Assembly: GCA_002082245.2 (NCBI GenBank)
Contig: NBTC02000002.1
Location: 2,728,001-2,792,000, forward strand
From: Yersinia enterocolitica
GTDB taxonomy: Bacteria > Pseudomonadota > Gammaproteobacteria > Enterobacterales > Enterobacteriaceae
Length of the DNA: 64,000 nucleotides
Direction: 5' to 3'
The first letter of the stretch is position 1; each line of letters starts with the position of its first letter. Below the pieces are notes generated by a model. The model worked only from the letters and a program-made list of their open reading frames with translations. It made no database searches and was not told the origin of the DNA. Below, one piece after another: positions 20,764 to 29,414 of the stretch. The translations under genes were made by a program, and so were the position numbers.

Positions 20764-21288
20764 CTAAAACCCCTTCATCAACCCCACCACACCCTGAACA
20801 TAGCCATCCAACGTCTCCTCCTCCATCTCATTTGCCCCCTGCACCAAAAACGGTGGTAAATAATCCATTCCGGTTAGGTTCGCCATGGCATGGAAGGGCA
20901 ATAACAGATCTAACGCCGGATAACGGTTATATCCCTGTGGCGTATAATCCTGAGCCTTCCCTCCAGTGGAGACCACCAACCGCAACGGCTTACCCTGTAG
21001 CTTATTGCCACCACTGCCGTAGGCAAAACCATGGGTTAATACCGCATCCTGCCATTCACTTAAAATAGCCGGTGAGCTGTACCAGTAAAACGGAAACATC
21101 ATCACAATCACATCATGTGACTTCAACAACTCCTGTTCCCGCGCCACATCTATCTGAAAATCAGGGTATTCACGCATCAATTCATGCACCGTGACATTCG
21201 CTAATGGGCGGATGGCCTCTATCAACCGACGGTTAATACGAGACTCATCCGGGTGACGATGGGATGTTAAGACTAAAATAGCGGGCAT
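20764..21288 (-). CDS. NAD(P)H-dependent oxidoreductase, flavodoxin fold (KefF/YwrO type)
   Basis: A 174-residue protein of the NAD(P)H:quinone oxidoreductase family. The N-terminal beta-alpha unit ILVLTSHRHPDESRINRRL binds the FMN phosphate. The segment HDVIVMMFPFYWYSSPAILSEWQD (about 60-83) is the family's conserved FMN/dimer loop. Family members reduce quinones or act as ancillary subunits of Kef potassium channels. No kef gene is adjacent, so a stand-alone reductase is more likely. It is transcribed divergently from a LysR-type gene that probably controls it. Confidence 0.85.
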   Translation of the reverse strand: MPAILVLTSHRHPDESRINRRLIEAIRPLANVTVHELMREYPDFQIDVAREQELLKSHDVIVMMFPFYWYSSPAILSEWQDAVLTHGFAYGSGGNKLQGKPLRLVVSTGGKAQDYTPQGYNRYPALDLLLPFHAMANLTGMDYLPPFLVQGANEMEEETLDGYVQGVVGLMKGF

Positions 21289-21391
21289 AGCACTTCTCCA
21301 ACCAGTTTGATAAACCTATTTTTTCATTTTCCGGCTGGTCGGTGTAGGCTGCTATCAGTCACATTAATTTCAACTAAAGGTATCAACCACT
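21289..21391. promoter_or_regulatory. Divergent promoter region, oxidoreductase / LysR regulator
   Basis: A 103-base gap between two genes that start away from each other, the usual place for a LysR operator and both promoters. I did not assign individual sites. Confidence 0.4.
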
Positions 21392-22312
21392 ATGTCGCTG
21401 CCTCTGGATATTCATCGTTTACTGCCCGCTTTTCTCACCGCAGCTCAGAGTGACAACTTCTCCACCGCAGCCAGGCAGCTAGGTATCACACCTGCTGCGG
21501 TCAGCAAGAATATTCGTGTACTGGAAGAAAAACTGGCGCTACGTCTGTTTCAGCGCAATACCCACAGCGTGGTGCTAACGGATGAAGGCAAAACATTATT
21601 GGCACGAGTGGCACCACTGTGGCAGGCACTTTCCAACACTCTGGATACGGTACGTAATGATGAGCAACAACCCAGTGGTACGGTGCGGGTCAGTGTCATT
21701 CCCGGCTTTGGCCGCCAACTGTTGATGCCACTTATTCCAAAATTTATGGCGCGTTATCCGCAGATTGATTTGGATCTTTCACTGGAGGCCAGAGTGGTGA
21801 ATTTGGTCGGAGAAGGATTTGATGTCGGCATCGGCACTCGCATCGATCCCGATAGCCGCTTGATTGCTCGTCAGTTTTACCCAATGCAAATGCTGCTGGC
21901 GGCATCCCCTGCTTATCTGGCCCGCAATGGTTCACCCGCCAACCCACAGGATCTCTATCAACATCAGTGTTTAATACACCGTAATCCATCAAATGGCCGG
22001 AGAGTAAAATGGCAATTGCAGCAGAATAATGAGGTTCAATCCTTAGAGTTATCAGGTCGTTTGATCTCTTCCCAGCCGGATATGCTGCTACATGCCGCAT
22101 TAGCGGATATGGGGATCACCTATGTGGCACAATGGCATGCAGCGCCACACTTTGCCGATGGCAGCCTTATGCCGGTATTGGTGAGTTACTGGCCCGCCCC
22201 GACCCCAGTATGGCTTTATTATGCTTCTGCCGATTTACCACCCAGAGTCCGTGTTTGGGTTGATTTCCTGTTAAAACATTTCGGCCCACATCACGCTTTA
22301 TCCGCACAATAA
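21392..22312 (+). CDS. LysR-family transcriptional regulator
   Basis: A 306-residue regulator. The winged helix-turn-helix covers about 8-66 (FLTAAQSDNFSTAARQLGI, then PAAVSKNIRVLEEKLALRLF). The effector-binding domain is about 93-295 (GTVRVSVIPGFGRQLLMPL at its start). It resembles the group that represses or activates a divergent quinone or NADPH oxidoreductase. The adjacent divergent flavodoxin-fold gene is the likely target. The inducer cannot be deduced. Confidence 0.88.
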   Translation: MSLPLDIHRLLPAFLTAAQSDNFSTAARQLGITPAAVSKNIRVLEEKLALRLFQRNTHSVVLTDEGKTLLARVAPLWQALSNTLDTVRNDEQQPSGTVRVSVIPGFGRQLLMPLIPKFMARYPQIDLDLSLEARVVNLVGEGFDVGIGTRIDPDSRLIARQFYPMQMLLAASPAYLARNGSPANPQDLYQHQCLIHRNPSNGRRVKWQLQQNNEVQSLELSGRLISSQPDMLLHAALADMGITYVAQWHAAPHFADGSLMPVLVSYWPAPTPVWLYYASADLPPRVRVWVDFLLKHFGPHHALSAQ

Positions 22313-22382
22313 GTCACATAAAAATATCGTTTTTGTGACGCACTGAGCAGGGAATAGACCTAACGTCGATTTCCTTGTTCTA

Positions 22383-22399
22383 AGTCAAATTAGTTGACT
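22383..22399. promoter_or_regulatory. 17-bp palindrome upstream of nrdD
   Basis: AGTCAA-N5-TTGACT is a perfect inverted repeat about 170 bases before nrdD. The half sites point the opposite way to an FNR box (TTGAT-N4-ATCAA), so the factor is unknown. Confidence 0.35.
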
Positions 22400-22414
22400 G
22401 TCACTTCTGCCATT

Positions 22415-22459
22415 ACCCATATATAGTGGTTGTAGGAATTCAAACATCTATATGTAGTA
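22415..22459 (+). promoter_or_regulatory. Tentative NrdR box pair upstream of nrdD
   Basis: Two AT-rich segments, CCATATATAGTGG and ACATCTATATGTAGT, lie about 29 bases apart. They partly resemble NrdR boxes (ACAC-N-ATATAT-N-GTGT), which normally occur in pairs before nrd operons. Left halves match poorly, so this is tentative. Confidence 0.35.
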
Positions 22460-22460
22460 G

Positions 22461-22541
22461 TTATCCACAAAACCATCCACACCTCCCTCGCAGCCCTTAC
22501 CCGCTGCGGCTTGCCTTGTGGATAAGATTTCTTGTGGATAA
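22461..22541 (+). promoter_or_regulatory. Cluster of three perfect DnaA boxes upstream of nrdD
   Basis: TTATCCACA at 22461-22469 and its reverse complement TGTGGATAA at 22517-22525 and 22533-22541 all match the strongest DnaA box exactly. The last ends 27 bases before the nrdD start. DnaA control is established for the aerobic nrdAB genes of E. coli. Here the boxes suggest replication-linked control of the anaerobic reductase. Confidence 0.8.
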
Positions 22542-22568
22542 TTATTACCGGCTACAGGAGCAGGCATT

Positions 22569-24707
22569 GTGAAAACAGTAGTGATTAAACGGGACGGTTG
22601 TCAGGTACCTTTTGATGAGGTGCGGATCAAGGAAGCCGTCGAGCGCGCAGCCTTGGCTGTTGACGTTGTGGACGCAGATTATTGTGCAACTGTTGCCCGT
22701 GTGGTCGCTCAGACGATGGAAAACCAGCCTAAAGTTGATATCCGCGACATCCAAACTGCGGTAGAAAACCAACTGATGGCCGGTCAATACAAGCAGTTAG
22801 CCCGCGCCTATATTGAATATCGCCATGACCGGGATATCTCGCGGGAGCTGCGTGGTCGCCTGAATCAGGAAATCCGTGGATTGGTTGAGCAAAGTAACAA
22901 AGCGCTGCTTAACGAAAATGCCAATAAAGACAGTAAAGTGATCCCCACCCAGCGCGATCTGCTGGCCGGTATTGTGGCGAAACACTATGCCAAACAGCAT
23001 ATCTTGCCACGGGATGTGGTGTTAGCGCATGAACGTGGTGAAATCCACTATCACGATTTGGATTACGCGCCCTTCTTCCCAATGTTCAACTGTATGTTGA
23101 TTGATCTCGATGGCATGCTAACCCAAGGCTTTAAAATGGGTAATGCGGAAATTGAACCACCGAAATCCATTTCTACCGCCACCGCAGTGACCGCACAGAT
23201 TATCGCGCAGGTTGCCAGCCATATCTATGGTGGTACAACCATTAACCGTATCGATGAAATTCTGGCCCCGTTTGTCACTGAAAGTTTTAACAAACATAAA
23301 TCTGTGGCTCAAGAGTGGCAAATTCCTGATGCCGCCGGTTATGCCATGTCGCGCACCGAGAAAGAGTGTTACGACGCCTTCCAGTCGCTGGAATATGAAG
23401 TTAACACCCTCCACACCGCCAATGGTCAGACCCCCTTTGTCACTTTCGGTTTTGGCTTAGGCACCAGTTGGCAATCGCGCATGATCCAGCAGGCCATTCT
23501 GCGTAACCGTATTGCCGGTTTGGGCAAAAATCGCAAAACCGCGGTATTCCCGAAACTGGTGTTTGCTATCCGTGACGGTCTTAATCACAAGTTTGGCGAT
23601 GCCAATTACGATATCAAACAGCTGGCGCTGGAGTGTGCGACTAAACGCATGTACCCGGACATTCTAAATTACGACCAAGTAGTAAAAGTAACCGGTTCCT
23701 TTAAAACACCAATGGGTTGCCGCAGCTTCCTCGGAGTGTATGAAGAAGAGGGTAAACAGATCCACGATGGCCGTAATAACCTCGGGGTTATCAGTCTCAA
23801 CCTGCCACGTATTGCGCTGGAAGCCAAAGGCGATGAAGCCCAGTTCTGGCAATTACTGGATGAACGCCTGCTGTTAGCCAAGAAAGCCCTGATGACCCGT
23901 ATTGCCCGTCTGGAAGGGATTAAAGCCCGTGTGGCTCCGATTCTGTATATGGAAGGGGCTTGCGGCGTGCGCTTACAAGCCGACGACAACGTTTCTAAGA
24001 TCTTTAAAAATGGCCGCGCATCCATCTCGCTGGGCTTTATCGGTATTCATGAAACGGTTAATGCGCTGTTTGGTCATCAGACCCATGTCTTTGATGACGA
24101 AAAGTTGCGTGAAAAAGGCGTGGCTATCGTCGAACGGATGAGACAAGCAACAGATAGCTGGAAAAATGAAACCGGCTACGCCTTTAGCCTGTACAGCACA
24201 CCAAGTGAAAACCTGTGTGACCGTTTCTGCCGCCTTGATACCGCTGAATTTGGTGTGGTGGACGGCGTCACCGACAAAGGCTATTACACCAACAGCTTCC
24301 ATCTGGATGTTGAGAAGAAAGTTAACCCATACGACAAACTGGACTTCGAAGCACCTTACCCACCATTGGCGAACGGTGGCTTCATTTGTTACGGCGAATA
24401 CCCTAACTTGCAGCACAACCTCAGAGCGTTGGAAGATGTCTGGGACTACAGCTACAGTCGGGTGCCTTATTACGGTACTAACACGCCAATTGATGAGTGC
24501 TACGAATGTGGCTTCACCGGTGAATTCTCTTGTACCAGTAAAGGTTTTACCTGCCCGAAATGTGGCAATCATGAGCCATCGAAAGTCTCGGTAACCCGCA
24601 GAGTATGTGGCTATCTGGGGAGCCCGGATGCACGACCATTCAATGCCGGTAAGCAAGAAGAAGTGAAGCGGCGCGTGAAACATCTGGCGAACGGACAACT
24701 GGGCTAA
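22569..24707 (+). CDS. nrdD: Anaerobic ribonucleoside-triphosphate reductase NrdD
   Basis: A class III ribonucleotide reductase that makes dNTPs without oxygen using a glycyl radical. The 712-residue protein has an N-terminal ATP-cone (about 3-90, VKTVVIKRDGCQVPFDEVRI). The C-terminal zinc site is Cys644, Cys647, Cys662 and Cys665, and the radical glycine is Gly681 in RRVCGYLGSP, all at the same positions as in E. coli. It starts with GTG, with AGGAG eight bases upstream. It is followed by nrdG across an ERIC element. Confidence 0.97.
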   Translation: MKTVVIKRDGCQVPFDEVRIKEAVERAALAVDVVDADYCATVARVVAQTMENQPKVDIRDIQTAVENQLMAGQYKQLARAYIEYRHDRDISRELRGRLNQEIRGLVEQSNKALLNENANKDSKVIPTQRDLLAGIVAKHYAKQHILPRDVVLAHERGEIHYHDLDYAPFFPMFNCMLIDLDGMLTQGFKMGNAEIEPPKSISTATAVTAQIIAQVASHIYGGTTINRIDEILAPFVTESFNKHKSVAQEWQIPDAAGYAMSRTEKECYDAFQSLEYEVNTLHTANGQTPFVTFGFGLGTSWQSRMIQQAILRNRIAGLGKNRKTAVFPKLVFAIRDGLNHKFGDANYDIKQLALECATKRMYPDILNYDQVVKVTGSFKTPMGCRSFLGVYEEEGKQIHDGRNNLGVISLNLPRIALEAKGDEAQFWQLLDERLLLAKKALMTRIARLEGIKARVAPILYMEGACGVRLQADDNVSKIFKNGRASISLGFIGIHETVNALFGHQTHVFDDEKLREKGVAIVERMRQATDSWKNETGYAFSLYSTPSENLCDRFCRLDTAEFGVVDGVTDKGYYTNSFHLDVEKKVNPYDKLDFEAPYPPLANGGFICYGEYPNLQHNLRALEDVWDYSYSRVPYYGTNTPIDECYECGFTGEFSCTSKGFTCPKCGNHEPSKVSVTRRVCGYLGSPDARPFNAGKQEEVKRRVKHLANGQLG

Positions 24708-24718
24708 CCACTTAATAC

Positions 24719-24846
24719 GATATTACCCAAAGTAATTGGAGTTGCAGGTAGCCGGCAAGCGAACTCATCCCGATGAACTTACATAGTAGTCAAGTGATTC
24801 GGGTTTGCGAACTCAGCCAACACCCCCGCAGCGCCAAGTACAAAGG
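24719..24846. repeat. ERIC element between nrdD and nrdG
   Basis: Full-length ERIC: left end ATTACCCAAAGTAATTGGAG, centre CCCGATGAACTTACATAG and AAGTGATTCGGG, right end CGCCAAGTACAAAGG. The right end runs into the nrdG ribosome-binding site (GGGAGG at 24845-24850), so the repeat helps set the nrdG leader. Confidence 0.85.
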
Positions 24847-24858
24847 GAGGCACTGATT

Positions 24859-25323
24859 ATAAATTACCATCAATACTACCCGGTCGATGTCATCAACGGC
24901 CCCGGCACCCGCTGCACGCTGTTCGTCTCTGGCTGCATGCACGAGTGTGTGGGTTGTTATAACAAAAGTACCTGGCGACTGAATTCGGGTAAGCCATTTA
25001 CTCGTGAACTAGAGGATCAGATAGTGGCTGATCTCAATGACGCCCGCATCCATCGGCAAGGGTTATCCCTCTCCGGCGGTGATCCGCTGCACCCGCAAAA
25101 CCTGTCTGCGATACTGCAACTGGTTAAGCGAGTGCGTAATGAGTGCGATAGCAAAGATATTTGGGTCTGGACGGGCTACACCCTGGCTGAACTGACCGAC
25201 GAACAACAGCAAGTGGTTGATCTGATCAACGTGTTGGTTGACGGCAAATTCGTGCAAGATCTAAAAGATCCCTCGCTTATCTGGCGTGGCAGCGGTAATC
25301 AGGTTATCCATCACCTGCGTTAA
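24859..25323 (+). CDS. nrdG: Anaerobic RNR-activating protein NrdG, with an ATA at the expected start
   Basis: A radical SAM enzyme that generates the glycyl radical on NrdD. The cluster-binding motif is C26-MHE-C30-VG-C33. From position 24859 the protein is 154 residues, exactly the E. coli length, and reads xNYHQYYPVDVINGPGTRC as expected. However, the codon at the Met position is ATA, preceded by ATT and CTG, not ATG. A strong GGAGG (24846-24850) lies eight bases upstream, ideal for the ATA. The only upstream TTG start (24805) lies within the ERIC and would add 18 unrelated residues. Either a rare start is used or this is a base change. The stop overlaps the convergent transporter gene's stop. 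Confidence 0.9.
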   Translation: MNYHQYYPVDVINGPGTRCTLFVSGCMHECVGCYNKSTWRLNSGKPFTRELEDQIVADLNDARIHRQGLSLSGGDPLHPQNLSAILQLVKRVRNECDSKDIWVWTGYTLAELTDEQQQVVDLINVLVDGKFVQDLKDPSLIWRGSGNQVIHHLR

Positions 25324-27050
25324 TTGGCAAAATTATAGGTCAAAGTAGCATTAAACCGCCAATCACGGCGTGTGCTATCACTGGGGAGGTCGCCAATCGG
25401 CCTCGCCCCTTCCAATGACAGTGAATAGTGTTTGTTGTCACCAAAGGTCACCCCAACGGCATATGAAGCCAGCTTCTTCGCGGGGAAAATGGCAGAGTTG
25501 TACCACGTGTGGGCTGTATCCAAAACCACATAAGGTTGGACCGTCTTCAACCAGTTGCCCTGTTCCCGGTTATGCAGATAGCGCATTTCTACCTGCCCGC
25601 CATAACCATAATCCCCGGTTGCGTCACTGTCTGGATAACCACGGCCGAAGCGCAGTCCGCCAAAAGTGACATGCTCGGCCTCGGGTAAATCATTGTCCGA
25701 CCAATCCCCTTCTGCCGAGGCACTCAAGCGCCATTTCTCGTCCATCAGATATGCCCCGTCACCGGTGAGTTTCCAGCGGGTAAAGCCCAAGTCGCCCCAC
25801 GGTACCGAACTGGATGCCAGAGCACCATTGATCCCTTTGCGCACACTGGCGCGGGTGCTCCAATAAGATTGGGTATATTCCTGATAACCCGCCAGTGCTA
25901 ATTCAGCCGCCGGATAACGCATTCGCTGATTCTGCTCTTCTAAATCCAGCAAATAATTATTAACAGTATTAAATCGGGCGCGAGTTTTTAAATTGTAACT
26001 TTTCTCTAGATAATCTACGCCACCACTCAGGGTCCATTGCCGCTTGCGCGTTAATTGCAATGGATAACTCAATACCACACCACCGGTATATTGCGTCTGC
26101 TCGGAACGCGTTGATAAGGTAATATCTTGCGGATACAATGTCAGTACATCGGTATAGTCTTTGGAAACCTGCTTATAATAGCTGCCACGGGTTTGTAGTA
26201 ATAATCCATTGCTCCCTAGATATTGTTGATAGTTTAAACCAAGATATTGGTCGCGATTTTTACTGTCGAGCGGTAATAACGTTGCCACACCAAATTGTTC
26301 GGCATAGGGTGTAAATCCACTTAAGGTTGCATTAAGTACACCACTGTATACTCCTTTGCGACTATCCAGCGCAGTACTAACATTCCAGTTACGTGGATGT
26401 TCGGCTTTAACGTCCAGTAGTGTCGCGCCATAAATATTATCCGGGTTTTTAGCCGTGGCAATGATTTTGGTATCCGGGGTCCGGCTCATCAAAATATTGT
26501 AGCGTTCAAAGGTGTCCTGCGTCAGTGGCTTCTCTGCCATGATGCGCTGTGATAGCTTGGTTAGCCAGCGGCCTATCGCAACATTTTCACTTTGAATCCG
26601 CGTATTGGCAATGTAACCCTCAACCAAGCCTATTTTTACCGTGCCATTAATAAAGTTATCTGAGGGTAAATAAGCATAAGAGAGAATATAACCGTCTTGC
26701 TGATATAATGTAGTAATAGATTGAGTTGCCACCAATAAATTCTTTAACGGTACTTTTTTACCAATATAACCGTTGAACGGTTCACGAAGTAACTTAAGAT
26801 CATAACGTGTACCGCCAATAAATTGAATATGCTGCACATCAATTAAGGTTTCAAGTGTTAACTTAGCATTGGGAGCAGACACTGAAATAGCAGGTGGTAC
26901 TGTTCGTGTGGTTTGGGGCTTAGCAATGTCACGTGATATTCTGGACGGATTATTCTGATCAATCAACATGGGAACCGTATTGGCCCATGCACTATATTGC
27001 CATATACCACCAGTGCCAAATAACAATAACAGCCACACTCTATTATTCAT
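25320..27050 (-). CDS. TpsB/FhaC-family outer-membrane transporter (two-partner secretion)
   Basis: A ShlB/FhaC/HecB-type translocator of 576 residues. It has a signal peptide (MNNRVWLLLLFGTGGIWQYS, cleaved near AWA), a POTRA region (about 75-200), and a C-terminal 16-strand barrel. The conserved L6-loop motif appears as FGRGYPDSDATGDYG. The ATG at 27050 is chosen for AAGGAA eight bases upstream. No large TpsA exoprotein is nearby; the gene lies 112 bases downstream of a repeat-rich lipoprotein, its likely substrate. Its TAA overlaps the nrdG TAA by two bases. Confidence 0.9.
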   Translation of the reverse strand: MNNRVWLLLLFGTGGIWQYSAWANTVPMLIDQNNPSRISRDIAKPQTTRTVPPAISVSAPNAKLTLETLIDVQHIQFIGGTRYDLKLLREPFNGYIGKKVPLKNLLVATQSITTLYQQDGYILSYAYLPSDNFINGTVKIGLVEGYIANTRIQSENVAIGRWLTKLSQRIMAEKPLTQDTFERYNILMSRTPDTKIIATAKNPDNIYGATLLDVKAEHPRNWNVSTALDSRKGVYSGVLNATLSGFTPYAEQFGVATLLPLDSKNRDQYLGLNYQQYLGSNGLLLQTRGSYYKQVSKDYTDVLTLYPQDITLSTRSEQTQYTGGVVLSYPLQLTRKRQWTLSGGVDYLEKSYNLKTRARFNTVNNYLLDLEEQNQRMRYPAAELALAGYQEYTQSYWSTRASVRKGINGALASSSVPWGDLGFTRWKLTGDGAYLMDEKWRLSASAEGDWSDNDLPEAEHVTFGGLRFGRGYPDSDATGDYGYGGQVEMRYLHNREQGNWLKTVQPYVVLDTAHTWYNSAIFPAKKLASYAVGVTFGDNKHYSLSLEGARPIGDLPSDSTRRDWRFNATLTYNFAN

Positions 27051-27120
27051 AGAATATTTCCTTATGCGCACATTAAATTATAATTTTAATAGCCTATTTT
27101 TATTATCGTCAGACAGCGAG

Positions 27121-27146
27121 GCTCTCCCCAGAGAGTAAGGGAGAGC
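27121..27146 (-). promoter_or_regulatory. Intra-operon hairpin between lipoprotein and TpsB genes
   Basis: A perfect 8-bp stem GCTCTCCC/GGGAGAGC follows the lipoprotein stop by 17 bases and has no T-run. It probably stabilises or separates the two parts of the transcript. Confidence 0.5.
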
Positions 27147-27162
27147 AAATCTCATTATATTT

Positions 27163-28299
27163 TTAATTGGTTTTTGGTTTTAATATTCCGCCCAAGCCTC
27201 CCCCCGCACTGGCATTTGCGTTAGCGGAGACGCCCGCAGTCAACCCACCGGTAATGCCACCAACGGTGTTAGTCACACCTGCCAGCAACCCGCTATTACT
27301 GCCACCGGTGCTGGGAGTCAAGGTCGTGGTAACGCCCGCCAATAAGCCATTCGAACCGCCAGTTGACGCAGGAGGAGTGACCAGACCACCGGCCTTCTCA
27401 ACTGCCTGCCCGGTGCCTTGTAATACCTGGCCCACGCCCGCTAAGGTTGGCACACTCGTACCCACTTGTGTCCCCGTCGCCGCAACGGTGCCGCCGACCG
27501 CGGTCAATAAGTTATTAACCGGCGCGCCAATCCCCGTGGTTCCACCTACGGTTTGCGTAATGTCTTGTACCTGACCCACCACCGGCGTCACTATGCCGGT
27601 CGCTGCGGTCGTCAACTTACTGGTGGTACCGGTTTGCAGGTCTTGCGCCAGCCCATTACCAATGGACGTTACCGCACCACCGGTCTTATCCACCAGCCCA
27701 CCTGCCGTACTAGTAACACCGCCCAATGGTGTATTAGCAGCGATACCTGAGACCGTGCCTCCCAATCCTGAAACACCAGTACCGACATCAGCGACTGCTT
27801 TCGGTACACTGGCGGCTGTCGTGCCTAAAGCATTAGGATTATTTCCTAATTGGCCGACGCCATTCTGTAATCCGGTCCCAACCTCACTGACTGCATTACC
27901 TGCACTGTCAACCACGGTGACCAAACCACCACCGACGATTGGCAAGCTGCCGACAGGTGTTTGGCTGACAACATCACTGACCGTATTGCCGACACCATCT
28001 ACGGCGGTACCGACACCACTAACCACATTCCCGACCGCGGAATTATTCGCGGTTGTCCCACCACCGTTATCTGTTCCTCCGCCCGTTCCGCCGCCAGAGC
28101 CGCCACCAGAGCCAGTGCCACCATTACCATCGCCGCCACTGCCATCACTACCAGAACCAGTTCCACCGGCGGCCTGACCCGCATTATTCTTCGCAGTATT
28201 GTGAGAACCACCACCACTTCCACTACATGCCGCAAGTGAGCTGGCAAGCAATATTACCAAACTGATTGTGCTCAGACGGCTGATATTATTAGGGCTCAT
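27163..28299 (-). CDS. Gly/Val/Thr repeat lipoprotein, probable partner of the TpsB transporter
   Basis: A 378-residue predicted lipoprotein: signal sequence with lipobox LAAC and modified Cys25. Then comes a Gly/Ser/Asp linker (about 25-90), followed by degenerate repeats of the type VGNVVSGVGTAVDGVGNTV, rich in Val, Gly and Thr and almost free of aromatic or charged residues. It lacks the roughly 250-residue TPS domain of normal TpsA exoproteins. I chose the ATG at 28299 because a run of six G lies upstream; a GTG at 28326 is the alternative. Databases often label similar proteins collagen-like, but no Gly-X-Y triplets are seen here. Function unknown; surface display through the downstream TpsB is inferred. 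Confidence 0.8.
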   Translation of the reverse strand: MSPNNISRLSTISLVILLASSLAACSGSGGGSHNTAKNNAGQAAGGTGSGSDGSGGDGNGGTGSGGGSGGGTGGGTDNGGGTTANNSAVGNVVSGVGTAVDGVGNTVSDVVSQTPVGSLPIVGGGLVTVVDSAGNAVSEVGTGLQNGVGQLGNNPNALGTTAASVPKAVADVGTGVSGLGGTVSGIAANTPLGGVTSTAGGLVDKTGGAVTSIGNGLAQDLQTGTTSKLTTAATGIVTPVVGQVQDITQTVGGTTGIGAPVNNLLTAVGGTVAATGTQVGTSVPTLAGVGQVLQGTGQAVEKAGGLVTPPASTGGSNGLLAGVTTTLTPSTGGSNSGLLAGVTNTVGGITGGLTAGVSANANASAGGGLGGILKPKTN

Positions 28300-28688
28300 A
28301 GCATAACCCCCCAGAGAGAACGCCACAGCGGCGTGAAATAACTATAAGAGACACTTATGTTTCACTCAGGTTAAGGTAATGTTTATTTTTTGTTTTAAAT
28401 GAAAATTTATCGGCTGGATATGTATCATTTTGATAATGCGATAAAACTTTTTCTTATAAAAATCTCTATTTTCTCAATAAAACCCGCACCGATAAACGCA
28501 AAAACTTCATCGTTCCGCCATCTCAGCTTAACCCTACTGTCATCAAAAACAGCCAGCATAGCGGTGAGATCACTTACCGGTTATCACTATGACTATCCGC
28601 CATCTGCTCGTCCGTTTTGCTACTTCTGTTGCTTCGCTGCGGCTAGAAACGGCCATGAGGGGGATAGCACTGAGAGGGTATATCTACC
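28300..28688. promoter_or_regulatory. Divergent region lipoprotein / phn operon with possible Pho box
   Basis: A gene-free region between divergent operons. CTGTCATCAAAAACAGCCAG (28537-28556) starts with a perfect CTGTCAT Pho half-site, followed at the proper 11-base step by a poorer one (ACAGCCA). This is consistent with PhoB activation of phn genes but not decisive. Confidence 0.4.
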
Positions 28689-29414
28689 ATGCACTTATCT
28701 AGACCACCGACCAGCTACCCCACCCGCTATCAACAAATTGCGGCCCAATTAGAACAGGAATTGCGTGGTGCCTATCGTTGTGGCGATTACCTGCCTTCTG
28801 AACAACAACTGGCTGATCGCTATCAAGTTAATCGCCATACCTTGCGTCGGGCAGTGGATGAACTGGTTGAACGTGGCTGGCTACAACGCCGCCAGGGCAT
28901 CGGCACGCTGGTATTAATGCGCCCGTATGACTATCCACTGCATGCTAATGCTCGCTTTAGCCAGAACTTGCTGGATCAAGGTAGTGACCCCACCAGTGAG
29001 CGCTTACTCGCAGTCTTGCGCCCGTGTATAGAGCATGTAGCCAAAGCGCTCTCACTGGCAGAAGGCACCACCGTGATCCATTTACGTACTCTGCGGCGGG
29101 TTAATGGCGTACCAGTCTGTGTTATCGATCACTACCTGCCAGACCTGCGCTGGTGGCCTGCTTTACAACAATTCAACTCCGGTTCATTGCATCAATTCAT
29201 CACCCAGCATTTACAACAACCACTGAGTCGTAGCCAAACCCGCATCAGCGCACGTCGTGCGCAGGCAAAAGAGAGCCGCTTACTCGAGATTGCGACTCAT
29301 GCGCCGCTGCTCTGTGTGCGAACCTTAAATATCTGTGTTGATAGCCAGCAGGTGGCGGAATACTCCGTCAGCCTGACGCGGGCCGACATGATTGAATTGA
29401 CGATGGAGCACTGA
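28689..29414 (+). CDS. phnF: Phosphonate operon regulator PhnF (GntR/UTRA)
   Basis: A 241-residue GntR-family regulator of the HutC/UTRA subfamily. The winged helix covers about 12-80 (GDYLPSEQQLADRYQVNRHT, then LRRAVDELVERGWLQRRQG). The UTRA ligand domain is about 95-240. It is the first gene of the C-P lyase cluster, and its stop is immediately followed by the phnG ATG. In this genome it leads the operon, whereas in E. coli phnCDE precede it. Confidence 0.94.
   Translation: MHLSRPPTSYPTRYQQIAAQLEQELRGAYRCGDYLPSEQQLADRYQVNRHTLRRAVDELVERGWLQRRQGIGTLVLMRPYDYPLHANARFSQNLLDQGSDPTSERLLAVLRPCIEHVAKALSLAEGTTVIHLRTLRRVNGVPVCVIDHYLPDLRWWPALQQFNSGSLHQFITQHLQQPLSRSQTRISARRAQAKESRLLEIATHAPLLCVRTLNICVDSQQVAEYSVSLTRADMIELTMEH

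Noticed and set aside
22383..22399. FNR box before nrdD
   Set aside because: The palindrome AGTCAA-N5-TTGACT has the half sites in the wrong order for FNR.
24805..24858. Upstream TTG start for nrdG
   Set aside because: It lies within the ERIC repeat, adds 18 residues not found in NrdG proteins, and the GGAGG is correctly spaced for 24859.
27167..28265. Pro/Val-rich open frames opposite the repeat lipoprotein
   Set aside because: They are antisense readings of Gly/Val/Thr repeat codons and have no signal of their own.
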